Shown here one piece after another: positions 25,127 to 36,779 of a stretch of DNA of 64,000 nucleotides; the stretch's first letter is position 1, and each line of letters starts with the position of its first letter. Origin of the DNA: Mesaphorura yosii (lineage: Eukaryota; Arthropoda; Collembola; Poduromorpha; Tullbergiidae); the NCBI GenBank assembly GCA_009869945.1, contig WIXG01000160.1:106473-170472 (forward strand). Reading direction: 5' to 3'. The notes under the pieces were generated by a model. It saw nothing but the letters and a program-made list of their open reading frames with translations, had not been told where the DNA came from and did not search any database. A program made the translations under genes and the position numbers.

Positions 25127-26525
25127 TTAGAAAGTAGACTTTCTGCGTTTTGGCAGAGGGGTGGCGACTGGCGCCACTCCAGTCTCTTTCGCTCGACTCC
25201 GCAAAAGTTTGGGAGAAAATTTGGGCAGCGTCTTCTCGGGTTTGCTTACCGCCGCTGGCACCGTGCAACTCATTCGTTTGTTCTTCGCAGTCTTTGCCGC
25301 TTCCGAAGCAGGTGACTTGGACATGTCACCTTTCCCAGGAGTTCCCATCGCTGCAAGTTTTTTCTTCGCGGGAGCCGGCGACTTCATTGTCATTAGCGGG
25401 ACATTGCAACTCATCCTTTCTTGTTTCTTGCTAAGCTTGCTAGTAGGAGTGGTAGTGCTTTTCTCAGGGGATTTCTTCATTTCACGTGGAACATCAAGAC
25501 TCATTCTTGTCTTTTTCATCGGTTGCGCCTTCTTATCAGGAGTGCTGTTCGGAATCGATGTCTGAATTTCCCCAGTCTTGACTCTGCTGCGCAGGAGTTT
25601 TGGAGAAAAATTCAGCTTCGCAGGACTCTTTCCCTTATCAGCGGTTTTCTTTGCTTTCTCCGGCTCAATTTTAATCTCTTCTGAGGCTGACGCAACTGGA
25701 ATGATTGGAATTGTAGCTGGTGAGGTCTTAGATTTCATTTTGAACTCGTAGTCGATTCCAAGTTCAGCCAGTTTCTTGTTTCTCTTTTGAATGGAGCTGA
25801 GTCTGATCTGCAGTGTCTTCGCCTTCTCCTCCTCGGTCATGGGCTCCAACTGCTTCTCCTTCGTTTGATTGCGTTTGACGAGTGCAGGATAATTACTTGT
25901 TCCATATTCAGGGCCCCCAAAGAGTTTCTTCGCATTGACGTTTCCGGTCAGGACTTTACCTATAAATTTAGCAAGTTTACGAATTCACCAGCTACCGGAG
26001 AATTGGAACAACAATAACGGGGAAGCACGAAATCAGCACTTACACTTAACAAGGCGCTCAAACATGAGGTAATTGTGCATGCTCTCAGCAGCAATCTGCG
26101 CTACCTCCTCGAATTCAAACTCCACGAAAGCGTAGCCCTTTGGTCGTCCAGTCTGCGAATCGGGAATAATGAGACTGTGGGATAAGGCGGATTAGTCAAT
26201 AGACCCTGATATTACCTTTTTGGAACGGGCAACACGAAGACGTGTAATTTTGCCAAATTGACTGAAGTATCCCCGCAATTCATTTTCATAGAATCCATGA
26301 GGAAGGTGACTGATAAGAATTATTCCACGCCCGAACTTTGGTTCTGAGTCCTTTCGGGCTGCTTCGGATGCCTGTAGATAGAATGGTTAATAAAATGTTA
26401 AGATATTCACGCACTACGGCACGGACGGTTGGAGGAAAACTTACGATTGATTTCTTAATCTTTTTAACGGCTTTTGCGTATGAAGATTGCTTGCTTGAGT
26501 CGAAGGCGATCACTTCAGCAGCCAT
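25127..26525 (-). CDS. NIFK: NIFK-like nucleolar RRM protein (MKI67 FHA domain-interacting)
   Basis: NIFK is a nucleolar RNA-binding protein needed for pre-rRNA processing that binds the Ki-67 FHA domain. Exons: 26445-26525, 26216-26371, 26044-26152, 25127-25959; 1179 nt, 392 residues. The RRM spans about residues 40-120 (RNP2 [11 protein letters not shown]1 KGYAFVEF), followed by the family-typical [14 protein letters not shown] and a [12 protein letters not shown] motif. The C-terminal 200 residues are Lys/Ser/Pro-rich with two kinds of internal repeat: FSPKLLRSR twice and RMS(L/C)xVP three times. These may be phosphorylation or docking sites. A minus-strand AATAAA lies at 25066-25071, within 30 bp of the Mox stop codon, so the two transcripts overlap tail-to-tail. 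All introns GT-AG, in phase. Confidence 0.92.
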
Positions 26526-27313
26526 CGTTTTTCGTTTACGTTTTCAGGATCCTGGACGCACAATTAACAAATCTAACTTAAATTCTACCTTTCTTGCTTT
26601 GTAGTTGAACTTGCGCTTGTTCAACACGTGCCCGGACTTCAAACCACGAAATTCCCTGCCGTGCGATTAATGCCTTGACTGGAGTTCAGAGCGCACTCAA
26701 AGCTCTCTTGCGTGCGCAGAGTTGAGGGAAAAACTATAGTATAGCGACCTCGTCCAATCGGGCTGAAAATTTACAGTGATAGTCCTCGACGTGCTGATCA
26801 AGAATCTGAAAGAATTTTTTTGCGGAAACACATGGGGTCCGAGAAAATTAAGTTTTCGTCCAATAATTCCCATTGGGAAATGTGGACATTCGAATTTTTT
26901 AATTGTTTCACTATTGCCATGTGTGTATGTTTTGGAATGACCTAAAGCTCCGCTGGGCGCTATGCTCCGGCTACGCCGGTCCCACTCCGTGGGAACGCAT
27001 CGCGGCTCCCGCTTCGCTCGAGCGTAACCTAACCTAACCTAACTTGAATGAACACAACACTCCAGATGAAGGTGGAGTCATTCTTGTTGTGGGAGCGCTG
27101 CGCCAATCCCCCCCCCCCGCCCTCATCACGCGCCCTTCGAATAATTTGGTGGCCCTTAAAAGGGCCGCTGGGTTCCAGGATACGCAACGGTAACGCTGAG
27201 ATAATCGTTACCCAATATAACTAATGAAGACGTAAATTGCGTTGAAAATGACACGGGCCGATTCTACTGCTGAACGTAATTCAGCTATTCAGCTGATAAA
27301 CGCACGATTTCAG
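26526..27313. other. NIFK 5' flank with GC-rich repeat patch
   Basis: Contains the NIFK promoter, a distinct GC-rich palindromic patch with CCTAA repeats (listed separately), a run of 11 C at about 27109, and AT-rich sequence leading to the next gene. Confidence 0.4.
26947..27045. repeat. GC-rich palindromic patch ending in telomere-like CCTAA repeats
   Basis: Compositionally unlike its AT-rich flanks. It contains short hairpins CCGGC-TAC-GCCGG (26967-26979) and CCCAC-TCC-GTGGG (26981-26993) and the perfect palindrome CGCTCGAGCG (27015-27024). It ends in TAA followed by three tandem CCTAA units (27025-27042). CCTAA is the complement of the arthropod telomere repeat TTAGG. This could be a dispersed short repeat, a remnant of a retroelement or telomere-healed break, or a structured regulatory element. 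No terminal inverted repeats or target-site duplication were found. Confidence 0.5.
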
Positions 27314-29117
27314 TAATACGCCAGGATCAAAGATGCCTACTTACGAGTTTTCTGGTCTGTACGTGGCTGGTCAAGGCAGAGAAGCTTCTGGACCAAGTGC
27401 AGTTCCAGTTTCCAGTCGTGGAGTACTACAAAAGCATGAAGGACCGAGTACAATAGAAGGTAATTAATGCAGTGTTGCATAACTCGATTAGCAATGCCTT
27501 GGCCTTAGCACTCCTGTGACATTCCGCTGCATGCATTTGTTCGTAGGATTTTGTGCAAAAGATGAAGCAGATTCGAGGCTGGACGATCAAGCGCTCACCA
27601 GTCATTTGGCAGGTTCTCGTTTCGCAAAAGGTAAAGGACAATTTCACCGGGGACATTGACGATTTGTGCGAGTACGTGCATGCCTTCTTCGGGGTGACCC
27701 TCGGCAACGACATGACATCCGCCCTCCTCCACCAGGTCGCTCTTAACAAAGGGGTAAGAACCGAATCGAAAACAGTACCCAGATTTTTATGAAACACCTT
27801 CAATTGTTTCATCGGTCTCGCAGTCTTACCGACGACGGTTTCAAGGGTTCTACCGGGGCAACAAATCCATCTGTAGGCTCGCCTCGTCAAAGGCTCCCCG
27901 CGCAAGGTTGGTCTCATTCTGACGGACCTCCTCTCGCCCGTCTCGCTCATTCCGAAGGCCACTCTGCTGGACATTCGCCTGTACTCCGACCTCCTCTCGC
28001 AGCGGGAGCTGGACGAGCTGGCGATGGAAATAGTGGACACGGCCTCTGCCACCCTCCCAAAGATCTCCGTCGTCACCTCGCTCTCAGAGGCCTTGTACGA
28101 CGCCCGCCTCGCCCTCGACGACTTCTCGAAGCAGGTCGAGGAGGAGACCTCCGACTGGATCGAGCGGGTGGACTGGACAGCCTTCAAATGCGCCGAGACC
28201 CTCAACCAAGTCTGTGCGGCGGGACGCAGAGTCCTCATCGGAGGGGACGGATCGCTGTGCTACGTGGCAGAAGTATTCCGGAAGACGCTTTCTCGGCGCA
28301 AAGTCGTGTCGGGCCATCTCGTTGCTGTCGGGCATCAAGTGGTCAGCCGAGCGAAAGGCATGATCTGAAGGCGCGCTGAAAAGTCCCTGGGAGCGATATC
28401 TGTCGATGAGTGGAGTCGGGGAAAATCAAGACAAGGCTTATTTAAATCGGTTTGCTGTAGCTGCTCCTGCCTTTGATTATTTCAGGTGCGTATATCGAAG
28501 TGAAGCACGAGGTGCTCATGGACCCCGGTGGTTCGAGTCAGTACCCGTCCTCCTGCGACGTCCCCATGCATAAAATCACGCTGTACACCGACTGGCTCTT
28601 CAACCGCTTTGCGGACGAGTACCTGATTGGCCAGCAGGAGCAGGTCAACAAGACGCGAGCCTGTCCGAGCTCCGACGCGTGTTTGGCCGAAGCGATCTCG
28701 ACCACCTTGAACATCTGGTTCATGAGCGAGTTCGAAGGGGACGAGGACGGAGAAGAGACTGTCATGGAGGACGAGGACGGCGGAGAGGGTAAGACGCCTG
28801 AGGAGTTAGAGGAGCTGGAGTTGGAGCTGCAGATGCCCGCCATCTGCGTCGAAGTCGAGTACCTGGACAAGGGCGAGCTGAACTTCCCACCTGGGACATT
28901 AATGGTTTATCCTTCCATCTAGGACGAGGGCATGTGGACTCCCGTGGCCGTGGACACCGACGCGTGCTCGGGGCAGGGGCAGACCGGCTCAGCAAACTGT
29001 GGGCGCAGAGGCAAAAACTCATATTTGGAGACGTTTCCGGTCCTGACAGAAGTGAAGGCAGAAGACAAACAGGAGTTTGCAGATGCGGATGACGAGAAAG
29101 GTGAGGAAGGGGAATAG
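27314..29117 (+). CDS. Unrecognised multi-exon gene, acidic C-terminal half
   Basis: Several stretches have clear coding composition and fit splice sites. Likely exons: about 27314-27443 (KLLDQVQFQFPVVEYYKSM, weak donor GTACAA); 27547-27753 (KQIRGWTIKRSPVIWQV, donor GTAAGA); 27877-28357 (LILTDLLSPVSLIPKATLLD, and EEETSDWIERVDWTAFK); 28486 onward (KHEVLMDPGG, HKITLYTDWLFNRFADEYL) with an acidic Glu/Asp stretch; and 28923-29117, ending DDEKGEEGE at TAG. The third donor is uncertain: phase requires GCATGA at 28358 or GTGCGG near 28212. An in-frame TAG at 28920-28922 looks like the end of an intron (pyrimidine tract then CTAG) whose donor I could not place. AATAAA at 29195. About 430 residues in all. 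No signal peptide, membrane segment or known domain seen; no function is offered. Confidence 0.5.
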
Positions 29118-30874
29118 ATGGAGACTGTTAATGAGGATGAGATTGAGGAGTAAATTTGATCAGACACGAATCAACTCAATTTGTGAGATGATGCAATAAA
29201 CATCCAAATCGTAATTCAATTGACGCGAAGCAAAAGCGCTGGCTTTGAGATTCTGCGTTTCAATCGCACGAGAGGAGCTCGTGCAAGCAAAGCAGAGCAC
29301 AGCACTCAAGTTTTTAATCTGTGTTTTGAACTTGAAACGGGTCCAAAGCGCCAAACCCTGACACTTCTCGGAACGACTCAAACAGATGAAGATCTGCGAA
29401 GATGAAAGATGAACTTCCGGAGGATGTACACAAATTAATGGGGCACGGCTTTAATGGCTCACTTTACGAGCAGTGTCGCAATTACGCGTGACAAGAAAAC
29501 ACGGTCGTAAAAGTAAAAGGCCCGGCTGGCAGCGCCTCAAAAGACCCGGGCACGAGCGGAGGGTGTGCCTTCGGAGCTATTTGTGGCTCCACACGCCCAT
29601 TCAAGGCATTTGGCATTTCGTTTTATCGCTCTCGACGGAATACCAATTCGAACCGGATTAACCGACTCATTTTTCACACGCGAGGCAAACGAGCCGCCGA
29701 CACGCGAGAGACGCCAGTCAGCCAAGTCTGGCCGGTTCAAATTTCCGTGCTAGAATCCTAGCCGTGGCGGGAATAATTAATGCCTGGACCTGACTGGCTT
29801 CGGGAGAGCATAAATAATGCACGGACGCATCACGAGAACGACCTGCAATTTCATTAGCCAGAAACAAAAGCCCGACGTAAATATTTGATTTCCTTTTCAC
29901 TCGCTCCTTCATACATTTTTCAATCTCCCCGTGCAGTTGGCTTGTTCTTCATCAGTTACAAGTTACGTGGTTCATCGTGCATCACATCGCGCAGCTCAGA
30001 GATACACAATCTAATCTCACCTCGTAATCTGAATCTGAACTACGAGTCTCATCTCTCATGCGCTGCTTGCTGTTTGTTCCCTTCACTCCACACTTTTCCA
30101 TTACGCAGTCGAATCGAGCCAAGCAGAGCCACATGAAGCGAGCAACCCTTTCGAGTTTCGTTTATAAAGCCATAAAAGTGCAGCGTGGCGAGTCAATCTT
30201 GAAGTAGACGCCAAACGACGCGCAGAGGAAAAGTGAACGTCTCACCCACCGTCACTTCAGCAATCAGACGGCAATTAATTGACAATCACTCAATTTAAAT
30301 CTGTGCCACCAGTCGAAAGAAGAATTTGTCAAGAAGCGAAAGCGCAGTGCAGTGCAACGAAGCGGACAAGCGTCAAGCGTCTCAATTTGCGAGACAACTC
30401 AATTAAGCCAGGACGAATCGCGTACTCGACGCCTAACTGCTGACTCTTGACTCCTGTGGCCTGTGCTCGTTTCGGTGCAGTGTGGCAGTGCAGCGACGGA
30501 GGAGGCTGGATCCACACGCAAAGGTAAGCCGAAAGTCGCATTGTCTTGGATGAGATCGACAGGCAAATGAAAGGTGAACGATTGATTGCGAATGCGAGTT
30601 GCGGAGTTGATTATGCTCCAGCAGGGCAGGCAGACGTGCGGCCTATCTAATCAACCCAATTGAATGCGCGTACTCATGATAACCAAGCAGGCCAGTTCAG
30701 ATGTTTAGACAGTTTGCGCAGCAGCAGCGCCTCAGAGCTTGACGCGCAGGTGGGCTCACTAATCACTCAAAACAAGCATCAGCATCTTTATACAGTTAGC
30801 ACAAAATTACGGCGAATCTGCTGTTGGTCGGCCTTGCAAAAGACACTCAGTTCGCGTGGTTGACTAATTTATTA
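29118..30874. other. Aminopeptidase promoter/5' region
   Basis: About 1.75 kb. AATAAA at 29195 ends the previous gene. A possible non-coding 5' exon ends near 30523 (CACACGCAAAG|GTAAGC). TATAAA occurs at about 30163. No ORF here is supported. Confidence 0.35.
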
Positions 30875-33800
30875 ATGGAGGGCAAGGCGCGGGTGCGAAC
30901 GACGTACGGCTCGATCGACGGCGACGGCGGGAACGTCGAGACGATTTCTCTCGCTCGTACGACGAGCAGGTAGGTCAATTCAATTGCTTGCGATTGATTA
31001 TTGATTGATTGTGCCTTCATTTTGCCAACAAGCCCAAGGGCAGGAAATTCCTACGTCCTTCTGTCTACAACATTTCACCAGCAGCTTTGCCCTTTGCCTT
31101 TGCGTTCTCGGTCACGCTTCACTCGCGACTGCCTGCCTGGACAAGGCAAGGCAGAAACAAGCACGCAGCTGTGCACTTGCCCGTAGCTTTTGTGCTCACT
31201 TCCTCTTCCTGCCAAATAATTACCATTGCCGTGTAATTCCATGGCGTGCAAATCATTGACACGACGACACGAGTCGTCGTGCCCTGGAAATTCGCATTAG
31301 CATGCGTATTAACCCATTTAACAATTTAGCGCGTCACAGATGAAGTGATTTCATGATTACTGACTAAATCAAACGTGGCTGTTTAGTATTCAGGCCATGA
31401 TGACAATGACAAGGGCTGGAATCTGCAGACATGATTAACCATGAAACTCAGCAAATAGATTTATCGCACTAATTAGCTTGAAAACGAATCGAGATTCTGT
31501 CGAATTCATAACCGCGCACATGTGTCTCTGTGGCACTGTTTTTGTCCATACAATCCGATAGCTGCTGCTTCAGTCCCGAACTCATGTGCTCAGATATTTT
31601 TTGTATCTTGCACTCGAAGCCTCGAGGCTACGGCTACGAGGCTGAACTCAATGCAATGCACGGTTCGGTCCTTCCCAGGTAAACCGGCTAACGTTGCGTT
31701 GCGATGATTCTCGTGTCTACTATCAAAATGAAGTGCAGAGATCATTCGCAGCTGTTTAAATTGAAAGTGCATCGCAGTCGAGTCGGTGATTTATTTTTCT
31801 GGCGGAATTTCGCATTTTACTTTCAGTTTAAGAGCTTGCTTAGGCCTAAGTTTTGTGTCAATTTCTGGTGCACTGAGTGTGTGGCGGCGATGTTCGCTAT
31901 TTCACACCTCTGAATTGCGGCTGCGGCAATGTAAAGAAAAGAAGAGAGACCAAATAGGCGGCATGGACGTGCACGTGGACGTCACGAAGTCTCCGAACAA
32001 CGACGGACTCCGCGAAAGAAGACCGGCCAGGAGTAAACACGACGACAAAGCTCGCAAGTCAGTGCCATTCTCCAGTTGCCTTTCGCAGTTCACAGTTTAC
32101 ATTTTAGCTTAATTGTTCTAAAAATAGCCGCAAGCCAGTCAGGCAATTGAAATTGCATAATCAGTCAGTGAAATTTGCACGAGTCAATAATTGCACAGGC
32201 AAGAATTTCGCATGTTTGCGCTCTCTCTTACCTCGCGCTGCTCTTCATCTCGAATTGCAAATTCTTAATTGGGAATCGAGACGAGCTGACGCTGACGTGC
32301 GTTTCGAACTCTGAACTCTGAACAATGGAATAGAAATGAGACACTCCGCGTGAGTGATGGACAGGCAGATGAGAATGCACGAATGCGAATCGTTTGCGAA
32401 TTTCATTCGATTATGATTAGAATCATTCCCACGTACCGAGAACACAAAAGAACTTGTTTACACAATTCTGCGAATTCGAGTTTGAGATCGCAACTCGCAT
32501 CAATACGTCGAATTAAGCAGGCGATGAATTTTAATGAAGCGATGTCGAAGGGGACGTCGCATTTTCGCATTCGCCCGCGTCGTGATCTCTGCAACCTGCA
32601 TTGTTGAGTTGCGTGTTGATCTGTGTCGCAGCCTGCGTTATCTGTGCCATTGCTGATTGCAGTGAAGGGTACAATTTGATGGCTCAGTCGAGGGAGCAGC
32701 TGACCATGGACATCAACTCCAAGTCGGACAACTCAATCTTCACCCGCCCCGCAGGGTGCTACGTCTCCCGGTCCAGGGCCTTCCTGCTCCTCGCTCTCTT
32801 CGTCGGCGTTGCCGTGGGAGTGGGTTTCCTGACCTACCACCTCACTGCGCCATGCGGCATCACACTCCCCTTCGGAGAAAATGGCCAAGACGCCGGCGAC
32901 GGAAGCTCCGCCGGCCCCGGCGATGGATCTGCGTCCGAATCCCGCCCGAAGAAAGTCCGGGACGTGCGTCTGCCGCTGAGTCTGCGGCCCATCTCCTACA
33001 AGCTGGACCTCATCCCGTACATCGACCCCGCGCGCAACTTCACGCTGGAGGGCACAGTCGTCATCGACATTCTCTGCGTGGAGGCGACGAGTCTGATCAC
33101 CCTCCACATCAAAAACGTAACCATCAACGAGGCGAGCGTTCGTCTCTCCGAGAAGTTCAACGAGACGGAGCCCGGGGCTGGCGTGGGCAACCGACAGGCG
33201 CTACGCCTCCTACGCCACGCCTATGACGCCGACCGGGAGTTCTATAACGTGAGTGTGGAGGGCAGCCTGCAGCCGGGGCACGTCTACTCTCTATACATCG
33301 AGTACACGGGCATCCTCTCTGATGAGCTGGCTGGTTTCTACCGGAGTTCTTACGTGGACAAGGCGACGAACGAGACGCGCTGGCTCGCAGTGACGCAGTT
33401 CCAGCCAACGGACGCCAGAAGTAAGCCAATCACCATCACTCGTTAATAATTAGCAATGTTGACCGTACGGATTTCTTGGGAATTTGCATCAGGAGCGTTT
33501 CCGTGCTTCGACGAGCCGCAATTCAAGGCAGAGTTTGAAGTTAGTCTGGCGCGTCCGGAGGGAATGAGTAGCATCTCCAACATGGACCTCCGAAGCACAG
33601 AACCCATGTAAGTCTCATCAAAGTCATCAAACTTTGTTTGTCCAACCCGACCGACTGTGAATTCGCTTCACGCATCCTCGCATTGCCAAATTAATTATGC
33701 AAATTCGGCTGCGAAAATATTGAGCATATGTCTGTAAAGAAATACGAGAGGAAGGTGAGTCACTTTCTTCGCAAACCAAAACTGGTCGTTGTTCAGTGGT

Positions 33801-36291
33801 GTCGCGTACGCACAGGAACGAGTTTTGGATCTTGACCTCCTTCAATACGATTCGAGTAATGCCAACTGCAATGGCAGCAGGAATTTTTTGACGAGGTTGT
33901 GGTTCAAGAAAACCCATCAACTGAAGGCCGCGTGTTTTGGTCGTCGCAATTGACCTGATTGATTGGGCCTCGAGAGGCCTGGCGAATTGCGAGTTTACAT
34001 GTGGCTATTTGCAGATCGAGCATGCCCGGCTGGATGTGGGACCACTACAACCGGTCTGTACCCATGTCCACGTACCTCGTCGCCTTTGTCGTCTCGGACT
34101 TTGAGCGCCTCGTCTCCGACCCGGCCCTCAGCCGCCCCAAGTACCAGGTCTGGGCTCGAAGGGATGCCATCGACCAGGCAAAGTACGCTCGCGACATTGG
34201 TCCCCGGATCCTGTCCTACTACGAGCACTACTTCGGCATTGACTTCCCCCTCCCGAAGCAGGATATGATCGCCCTCCCTGACTTCGGCGCCGGAGCGATG
34301 GAGAACTGGGGCCTCGTCACCTACCGTGAGACGGCCATGCTCTTCGACCCGAGCGTGTCCTCCGACCAAAACAAACAGCGGGTGGCGGTCGTCATCGCGC
34401 ACGAACTGGCCCACCAGTGGTTCGGAAACCTCGTCACGCCCGCCTGGTGGAACGGTCTCTGGCTCAACGAGGGCTTCGCTTCGTATGTGGAGTACATCGG
34501 AGTGGACCATGTCCACCCCGAGTGGAAGATCCTCGACCAGTTCGTCACGGACGAGGTGCAGGACGTCTTCGGGCTTGACGCTCTCGACTCCAGCCACCCG
34601 ATCTCCGTCGACGTGGGCCATCCCGACGAGATCAACGAGATCTTCGACTCCATTTCGTATGCGAAGGGCGCTTCAATCCTGCGCATGATGAACCACTTCC
34701 TGACCCAAGCCACCTTCAACCGCGGCCTCACCAATTATCTCAACAAGTGGAAGTACGGCAACACGGAGCAGACAAACCTCTGGGAAGCACTCACCGAAGC
34801 GGCCCACGAAGACAGAACCCTCGACGTGCACATGCGAGTTGGCGAAGTGATGGACACGTGGACCCTGCAGAAGGGCTTCCCAGTCATCCACGTCGAGCGC
34901 CACTACCCACAGAAGAGCGCCACCTTCAGCCAGACAAAGTTCTCGCTGATCAAGAACGAGAACCTGACGGAGGAGTACCGCAAGTACAGCTGGTGGGTGC
35001 CCATCTCCTACGCCTCAGTCTCTTACAACTCAGACTTCTCCTCCACCGCCCCTGCGTTCTGGATCCCGAAGGGCAGCGCCAAGTACGACCACGACGTTTT
35101 TGTCAACAAGACCGAGTGGCTCGTCGTCAATGTTCAGGAGACGGGGTATTTCCGAGTCAACTATGACCGTAAAAATTGGGACCTGCTCACGACGCAGCTG
35201 ATGCTGGATCCCACCGCCATCCACACGGTTAACAGGGCGCAGATTCTGGACGACGCACTCAACCTCGCTCGCGCCGCGCTCCTCCCGTACGACGTGGCGT
35301 TCAATGTGACGCAGTTCCTGAAGCGAGAAGATGAGTATCTGCCCTGGGAGGCCTTCCTCAACAATCTGCAGTACATCTACTCGATGCTCCTCCGAACACG
35401 CTCCTTCGGTACCTTCAAGCGCTACAACAGGGAACTCATCAGCGCCCAGTACGACAAGGTCGGCATCCAGGAAAGCAAAGACGACGCTCTCCTCCGGAAG
35501 TACCACCGAATAAACATCGTGCAGACCGCCTGCAGCGTCGGTCACCCGCCCTGCGTGGAGAACGCCAAGCAGCTGTTCGGGACGTGGGTGAACAAGTCGA
35601 GCCCCGACACGGACAACCCCATCCCCATGAACCTCAGACGCGCCATCTACTGCAACGGAATCAGATACGGCGGAGAGCGCGAGTGGGACTTCCTCTGGGC
35701 GCGATACCTCGCTGCAAACGTCGCCTCAGAAAAGTCGCTGATCCTCCAGTCCCTGGCCTGCTCTCGAGAGACCTGGATTCTAAACAGGTAGCTTATTAAT
35801 AATTCAGTTTGAAGAAGTTGATGACTAAGTTCGGCATAAATTCAATAAATTGCAGATATCTGCAATGGTCCATTACGCCGGGTTCCGAGATCCGGAAGCA
35901 GGACAGTCGAATCGTGCTCTCGGCCGTGGCCAACAACGACATTGGTAACTTCCTGGCATTTAATTTCCTCCGGGACAAGTGGTCGACCATCCGCAAATAT
36001 TTTGGAACGGGGTTCTCCATGGGCGGATTCGTGAAATCCATAGCGGGCAAATTCAACACTGAATTTGAACTCACAGAGGTAATTGTCAAGTGTTTGTGAT
36101 TTGCGTGGCAGCTGATTAAGTACTCGTCGCTTCTTCCGCAGTTGAGGAACTTCAAGAAGACGAACGAGAACGATTTGGGCTCCTCCGCACGAGCCGTCGA
36201 TCAGTCCATCGAACGAGTGCAGGCCAACATTGAGTGGATGAGCAACAACTTCCAGACCATCAGCGACTGGCTCGAATCTCAGATTTCGTAA
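30875..36291 (+). CDS. M1-family aminopeptidase N, type II membrane protein
   Basis: Zinc metallo-exopeptidase releasing N-terminal residues from extracellular peptides. Exons: 30875-30969 (or the alternative 31963-32057), 32663-33420, 33493-33607, 34015-35787, 35856-36078, 36142-36291; 3114 nt, 1037 residues. Residues 1-70 are a short cytoplasmic tail and 71-92 a signal anchor ([20 protein letters not shown]). The ectodomain has the exopeptidase motif GAMEN (416-420), zinc site HELAH (452-456), the third ligand in [10 protein letters not shown] 18 residues on, and the catalytic Tyr in SISYAKG. Several NxT/S glycosylation sites are present (NFT, NVT, NKT, NET). The ERAP1-like C-terminal domain is complete and ends WLESQIS. 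All introns GT-AG and in phase. AATAAA at 36724. Tail-to-tail with ATIC. Which aminopeptidase N paralogue this is cannot be told. Confidence 0.95.
31963..32057 (+). CDS. Alternative first coding exon of the aminopeptidase
   Basis: ATG at 31963 opens [20 protein letters not shown] and ends AA|GTCAGT,leaving a two-base overhang that joins the exon at 32663 in frame (…[14 protein letters not shown]). The other first exon (30875-30969) has the same length (95 nt) and the same phase. This would give a second, basic cytoplasmic tail and implies a second promoter between 30970 and 31962. That 1-kb interval holds no other supported coding sequence. Confidence 0.6.
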
Positions 36292-36779
36292 ATCACAAGA
36301 TTCATTTTCCTACTTCGCTATTTCATAGATATAGCTCGCGCGCTTTCAAGCGGACAGTGCAGAATCTAGTCCAGAAATGATAAGACAAACTGCAATTATT
36401 AATAGGGATAAGAATTTGATGTGTGATTGAGTAGCCGCCCGCCAAATAGTGTGTACGTGTACCTGCAGCCAATAGACACAGATTCCGTTCAAGTCCGACA
36501 GCTACTAGTGATAAGAGTTAGTGATTAACACAGAGATTTTAGATTAGTTCGTACTTCAGCGCCCACAAAGTCCAAGACGCAGTTACTTTGAGCATGTGTG
36601 AATGGGAAACTTAGGTTTTAGAATATTAAGCACTGTAGTTCTTTATTAATGGAACATTTATTAATTTAATTGAGTTGCAAATCTCAAAAAGGACAATTTT
36701 AATTGGTTCTTTGATAATTGATGAATAAATGCCGACTTCTTTTTAGACAAACGTTGGATAACTGATCGACGATTAGTGT
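36292..36779. other. Overlapping 3' ends of aminopeptidase and ATIC
   Basis: Non-coding. Plus-strand AATAAA at 36724-36729 (aminopeptidase) lies downstream of the minus-strand AATAAA at 36642-36647 (ATIC), so the two 3' UTRs would overlap by roughly 80-100 bases. Confidence 0.5.

Noticed and set aside
27789-28379. 196-codon plus-strand ORF
   Set aside because: Alternative frame of a real exon; Pro/Arg/Gly-rich and without conserved features, while the other frame has normal amino-acid composition.
33608-34014. Coding-like ORF on the minus strand inside an aminopeptidase intron (33627-33920)
   Set aside because: No splice context, no conserved motif, AT-rich composition.
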